Of a stretch of DNA of 64,000 bases, positions 59,801-64,000 are shown one piece after another. The DNA comes from Sipunculus nudus. Taxonomy: Eukaryota > Annelida > Sipuncula > Golfingiida > Sipunculidae. The translations under genes were made by a program, and so were the position numbers. Location: NCBI GenBank assembly GCA_026874595.1, contig CM049314.1, positions 51,195,812-51,259,811 of the forward strand. The letters run 5' to 3'. The notes under the pieces are model-generated. The model made no database searches, was not told where the DNA came from, and worked only from the letters and a program-made list of their open reading frames with translations. How positions within the stretch are numbered: position 1 is the first letter of the stretch; each line of letters opens with the position of its first letter.

Positions 59801-62733
59801 TTTCTCATCAGGTCTAATACACATATTATTTCACCCAAGGTCTTGTCTGAGTTGGATAACTGGCAACCTTCACCTTGATCTTTAGGGTCAAATCAGCTGA
59901 AATGCAGAATTTTTTTTTTACCCTCATTACTTTTATAGTACTTTCTCAAATTTGATACACCAAGCTCTTTGAGATAATGGGATAACTGGTGACCTTGATG
60001 TTCATGGTCAAATAATAATAATAACATAACTCAAATATTTTTTTTACTAAAAGTTCAGTTGTGCTGCACATAGGACATAAGTAAATATTCATTATAATAA
60101 AATATTATGGAAAAGTATAGGTAAGCATAATTAAATTAGACAATGTAAAAGTATTGAACAAAAATGTATTTAGGTGTAACATGACTTACAATCTAGCAGA
60201 AGTGTTCTCCTAAGATGGCACTTAAATGTGTTGGAGTGTTGAATTTTATTACCTTGTCCCAAGATGATGATTTTACATCAACCCCTTCATAGCCACATGA
60301 TTAGAACAGACTTGGCGCTATAGCTGTTTTCTCTTGTTGGCTCACCTGTGAGGTACAGCCATTGTGCGGTGTCTGTCTGTTGTCTGTCTGTTAACACTAG
60401 CAGCTTTTCTCAACAATGTCTTTGCATATACTCCTGGAAATTTTGTATATAAGTGTAAATGAACTATAAAGGCCACAAACCAAAATTGGTTGCTTTACCT
60501 GCATTTTTTATTTTATGTGCGTTTTGTGTGTAATGGGTCCATGAGAAATTGCACTCTTTTGAACATGGTGGCATATTCTGTGGTCATGGTATAACTAATA
60601 AAATAAAGCAAGTGCATCATCCTGGCATATATCCCTGTCATCATTCAAATTGTTTCAATAATTGGCCAACATTTTTCAGACCCGTGTACGACACATTGGT
60701 ATTTTGGCCCTGTGTTTCTTTTTAAATGTTTCATTTACTTTTTATTAAACTCAGACTCAGTGGATCAGCGGATGCTTTTCTTATCAAAGGCTGTGTGAAT
60801 TCTCACTTTATTTTGCACATATATTGATCTGGGTGAAATTGATGAATCTTGAAATCTTTTTATACATAAATATATCAAATATTTTCTCTTAGAATGTGGA
60901 AAAGTAATTATGTTTTTCAAACATACATGTATCATGATAATTATTGGTAAATGCGTGATAAAAATTTAAAGATTTAATAAATGTGATAATTATATAGTTA
61001 TCAATATACGATTAGGCTCATTACCAATAATTGCTTATTGCATAATTAAATGGAACCAGGCCACTATTTTCATTTGTTACATAGTGCACTGTATACCTAG
61101 TTGGCTTGTTTTTACATGCTCATCAAATTTCAATCTGACAGGTAACTATCACTCAGTTACCCTTAAGCCACTTCAAACTTATATTTTTAGCAAAATACCA
61201 ACAGAAATGTCAATTTATAGCATGTATTTTAAAAAATTTCCACACTGTGGGAGGGGGATTCTCAACCTCTCCTACCTTGGGGGCTACGCCTTCTCTTTAT
61301 GCTTCACTCTGACAAAGCATTTATTTACTCCCCCCCCCCCCCCCCCCCCCCACCCCTTAGACTTTGCGCAGGCTACGGCCCTTGAAATTGTGCATAGATA
61401 CCTCCATCTCTTACTCAAGACTGGTGGTGCCATTTGCAATTGTTTCCATGTGGCATCGATCTGTCCATTTGCTTTGGGTGAAAATCACTCATATTGCAGT
61501 AGTGGATGGATGTATCAGCCTGATATTTAGCATGTTTATCAGTCTTTGATAGTTTTGTTGTAGAGCAGAAAGGTGGCATCACCTGCAGTGTAGTTTTTGT
61601 AGAATACATTGATGCCACCATATGTTCTTGGAAGAGCTTGAAATCTGCATGGTGAGCTTGACAAGGTGAAATCAGCCAAATTATAGGTCATCATCTTTAG
61701 GATTTCTTGTGAATGTGATAACATTTTGTCCCCAAATTTGATAGACAGAATGTTTAAACCAAGTTCTTAGAGGAGTTTGAAAACGGGTGACCTTGATCTT
61801 ACTCTTCTCTTGTACATCCTGTATAGATCAGTCATGATTGGATTCAGTATTCACACACACATTATGTGTAACCAATCACTTATGTTCAAGACCACATCTT
61901 AAGTTCATCTCAGTTTAGCTTTCAGATGATAAAATTCCTGTCGTGAATGTTAGGCTAATTGTCATGCTAGTCAGCAATATATTGCAGTTTTTGGAATTTA
62001 ATCTTGCAAAGGTTTGGGGATATTTTGGTATCAATGATGCCACACTTTCCAAGTTAAACATATGGTGGGGACTATTTGTTAAAAGTGATATATTACAACT
62101 GAGTGAATCAGTTGCTCCTTAGGTCAAGAATTTGTAAACTTTTTCAATGATCTGAAGGCAAAGTTTGCTCAACTTGCACTACTAGAAATATGAAGTAATA
62201 TGGATAAGGTGGAATCAATAATGAAAGCAATATTTCTGGCTTAAGGTTATGTTGTTACCATGTCTGATCAAAATGACAGCATCAGATCTTGCAAGTTAGT
62301 GATCAGAACTCAATTTTTTAGGTGTTTAATTTCAACATGCTCTGATTCATCCAGCATTGTTTCTTCATTTGGTTTACTGTTAAATCTGCCTACTTTCTGT
62401 CAAATAGGTACAGCTGAGTATCATCACTGTTAAGATGATATGTTTGTTGGGTGCAGTGAAAGTGGTCCTAAAATAGACCCCTGTGGATCCCCACAGCCAG
62501 GCAGTGAAGCAATAACAATCTGTAAGATGTTAATATATGCTTCAGATTAAGGGAACCTAGCTATATTAGAGTGGATAAGCCCAGTATCTTGGTATACTAC
62601 AGCATCCTTGATCATTAACAGAATACCATTCTGTCATATAATCAGTGATATGTATGTCAGCTTTGAAAAGTAGCGCTGTATAAATTGATATTTAGTTAAC
62701 AATCTGATAATGCTGTGTTCCTTACTCTTCCAG
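59801..62733 (+). other. Intron sequence with scattered repeat fragments
   Basis: It is mostly unrecognised AT-rich intron. At about 60339-60400 a 5' end like those of the families here is visible: GGCTCACCT, gtg, AGGTACAGCC, ATTG, then CTGTCTG repeats. At 61330-61350 there is a poly-C run of about 20. Family B-type units (ACTCAAGACTGGTGGTGCC) lie at 61390-61620. No exon other than the one at 62734 was recognised. Confidence 0.5.
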
Positions 62734-62793
62734 CTGCCACAAGCCTCTCCAGCCTCTGTCACTCTCCAACCAGCCCCGGGAGATACTGGAAAG
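62734..62793 (+). CDS. ARRB: Non-visual (beta-type) arrestin, internal exon encoding the middle loop
   Basis: This 60-bp exon encodes 20 residues, starting LPQASPASVTLQP and ending GDTGK. It aligns without gaps to about residues 119-138 of vertebrate beta-arrestin 1, a beta strand followed by the middle loop that moves on receptor binding. It starts and ends in phase 0, which fits the phase-0 end of the exon at 30576. The acceptor is a good pyrimidine tract ending CTTACTCTTCCAG and the donor is consensus GTAAGT. The following exon, expected to begin near a CGVDYE-like motif, was not seen in the last 1.2 kb of the window, so another intron continues past the right edge. Confidence 0.93.
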
Positions 62794-63830
62794 GTAAGTA
62801 TGTCAGGAAATCACTGAAAAACTGATCTGCTTAATAAAATTACTTTACTGAAGGATTAAGAGCTGGTTCTATGCAGCAATTGACGTGACGGCAGGGACAA
62901 GTTAGCTCCGCCCACCTTGGAAATGGTTGCTAGGTAGGACATTAAACCAAGAAAGCGTGTTGTTTATAACGTTACACGTGAATCAGGCACTTCAGCCGTA
63001 CATCGCACCAGACTTCAAACAGTATTAATTTTACATAGAAAGCACCCTTAGGTTTAAAGTGTACATATGGAGTCCACAGAGATGTTTTAAAAATAAAATT
63101 GAGAAATTTGATGAATTTGCGCCTGTTTCTGATCGATATGGCCGGTGTCGGAGAACTAATCAGCTGACCCATCGCATCAGCCAGGACACCAGAGCGGTTA
63201 GTTAAAATTAACACTTTGTTCAAGTCTAGCAGAAACAATTTGAAAAACAACAAAGTAACAGTTATTAAAATATTTGTTTATCACCTAGGGTGCAGTTTCA
63301 ACAAAATTTTAAAGATGACAACGTAAAAAGTGTTGCTTCCATACAAGTTAAAACGACATATGCTGTAGGGGGGGGGGGGGGGGGTGGAGATTTTATAACC
63401 TTGAAAGTTTGTTTTTTCAAATCAGTTTTCCCAATTGAAATTAATAATAATAATAATCAAACTAGTGTCAATACCCTGCAGTATTCAAACAATAAATTAT
63501 TGAAGAACTAGTAAAATCACAGATGATGTGTTTACATCACAACTTGGTTAATCATATATCGAGTATGTTATATAAAATTTAATATACTGAGAATATTATT
63601 GAATAATACAGATTTGAAACTTAGTTAAAATTATTGTCAAATATTGCATGTATATTGATGTTTGTCCTAGGAAGCACCCTGTTTATACACAGGAAGAAAG
63701 ATGTGTAAACAAGAAGAAATTTAAATGCATATATGATATAGATATTTTTTATGAAAGTCCCAAATCTTTTGTATTGTGTTAAAGATGTGGTGGGACAAGT
63801 GCATATATATATGTCAGAGACGAGATTGAA
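62794..63830 (+). other. Arrestin intron downstream of the third exon
   Basis: It begins GTAAGT. A G-run of 18 lies at about 63368-63385. No arrestin exon, repeat family or other gene was recognised. Confidence 0.55.
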
Positions 63831-63837
63831 ATCCAGG

Positions 63838-63985
63838 CGGATTTTAAATTCGCCTAGACGAGATTGCGATTGTGATCTCGCCTAGGTGAGATTGCAATTG
63901 TGATCTTGGCAAGACAGATTTTAAACTCGCCTAGACGAGATCACAATCACAATCTCGCCTAGGCGAGATTAAAATCCATCATGGA
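63838..63985. repeat. Foldback repeat rich in TCGCCTAGGCGA-type palindromes
   Basis: CTCGCCTAGGCGAG and variants (TCGCCTAGACGA, TCTCGCCTAGGTGAGA) alternate with GATTGTGAT/ATCACAATC in both orientations. The two halves (63845-63910 and 63915-63980) can pair as a long imperfect hairpin. It may be one end of a foldback element cut by the window edge. Confidence 0.75.
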
Positions 63986-64000
63986 GCAGGCCATGATTTT

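Larger units (their letters stand above)
30577..62733 (+). other. Arrestin intron, about 32.2 kb, GC-AG, phase 0
   Basis: The intron starts GCAAGT and ends CTTCCAG. It holds the nested element stack at 30.8-45.9 kb, two D/E elements, a DIRS-order retrotransposon and further B and A copies. Exons on both sides are contiguous in the arrestin protein, so no coding sequence is missing. Confidence 0.88.

Overview
The window is eukaryotic, AT-rich and almost entirely intronic. It comes from an invertebrate, very probably a mollusc and most likely a bivalve. Three exons of a non-visual (beta-type) arrestin gene lie on the + strand. They are embedded in nested non-autonomous transposons, some built like the 'pearl'/Helentron-associated elements known from bivalves: short conserved ends around a tandem-repeat core. 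No bacterial-style gene arrangement, rRNA, tRNA or CRISPR array is visible.

Arrestin gene. Exons at 9366-9426 (61 bp), 30335-30576 (242 bp) and 62734-62793 (60 bp) join in frame into a continuous 121-residue stretch of the arrestin N-domain. It covers the LGKRDF strand, the receptor-core finger loop, helix I and the middle loop. The introns are about 20.9 kb and 32.2 kb. The second exon is followed by a GC donor (GC-AG intron). Its acceptor is the last unit of a 13-copy, 33-bp minisatellite. The first exon(s) and the rest of the gene lie outside the window.

Intron contents. At least six repeat families share one design. Most open with a hairpin at the 5' end, followed by ATAG or ATTG and then a GTCC/GTCTG-rich tract. 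An inverted copy of the 5' end recurs near the 3' end, followed by an unrelated short palindrome and a terminal CTTG or CTAG, with T-rich flanks. I label them A (5' AGCTCAGCTGACT, 3' GACCCATGGGTC), B (5' GCGAACCTGTG, 3' AGGCCTGTAGGCC), C (5' AGGGCCC), D (5' ATGCCCCCGCC), E (5' AGCCCTCAGCC) and P (pearl-like, 5' TCCGCC, ends TAGTCGCTTGTCGACTA then CTAG). They sit inside each other. In several cases an uninterrupted paralogous copy in this same window shows the pre-insertion sequence, and the insertion point is a T-run. One P copy (about 12.3-17.2 kb) has grown into roughly 17 tandem ~278-bp dimers with higher-order periodicity.

Other mobile DNA. A degenerate tyrosine-recombinase retrotransposon of the DIRS order lies at about 53.7-57.9 kb. 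It has a gag remnant, an RT-RNase H frame broken by three stops, an intact recombinase frame and 76-bp split direct repeats. Two terminal-inverted-repeat elements with clear target duplications are present: a 444-bp TTAA element at 10963 and a 1042-bp TA element at 43453. A microsatellite, many poly-C/poly-G runs and a foldback at the right edge complete the picture. The only host gene is the arrestin.
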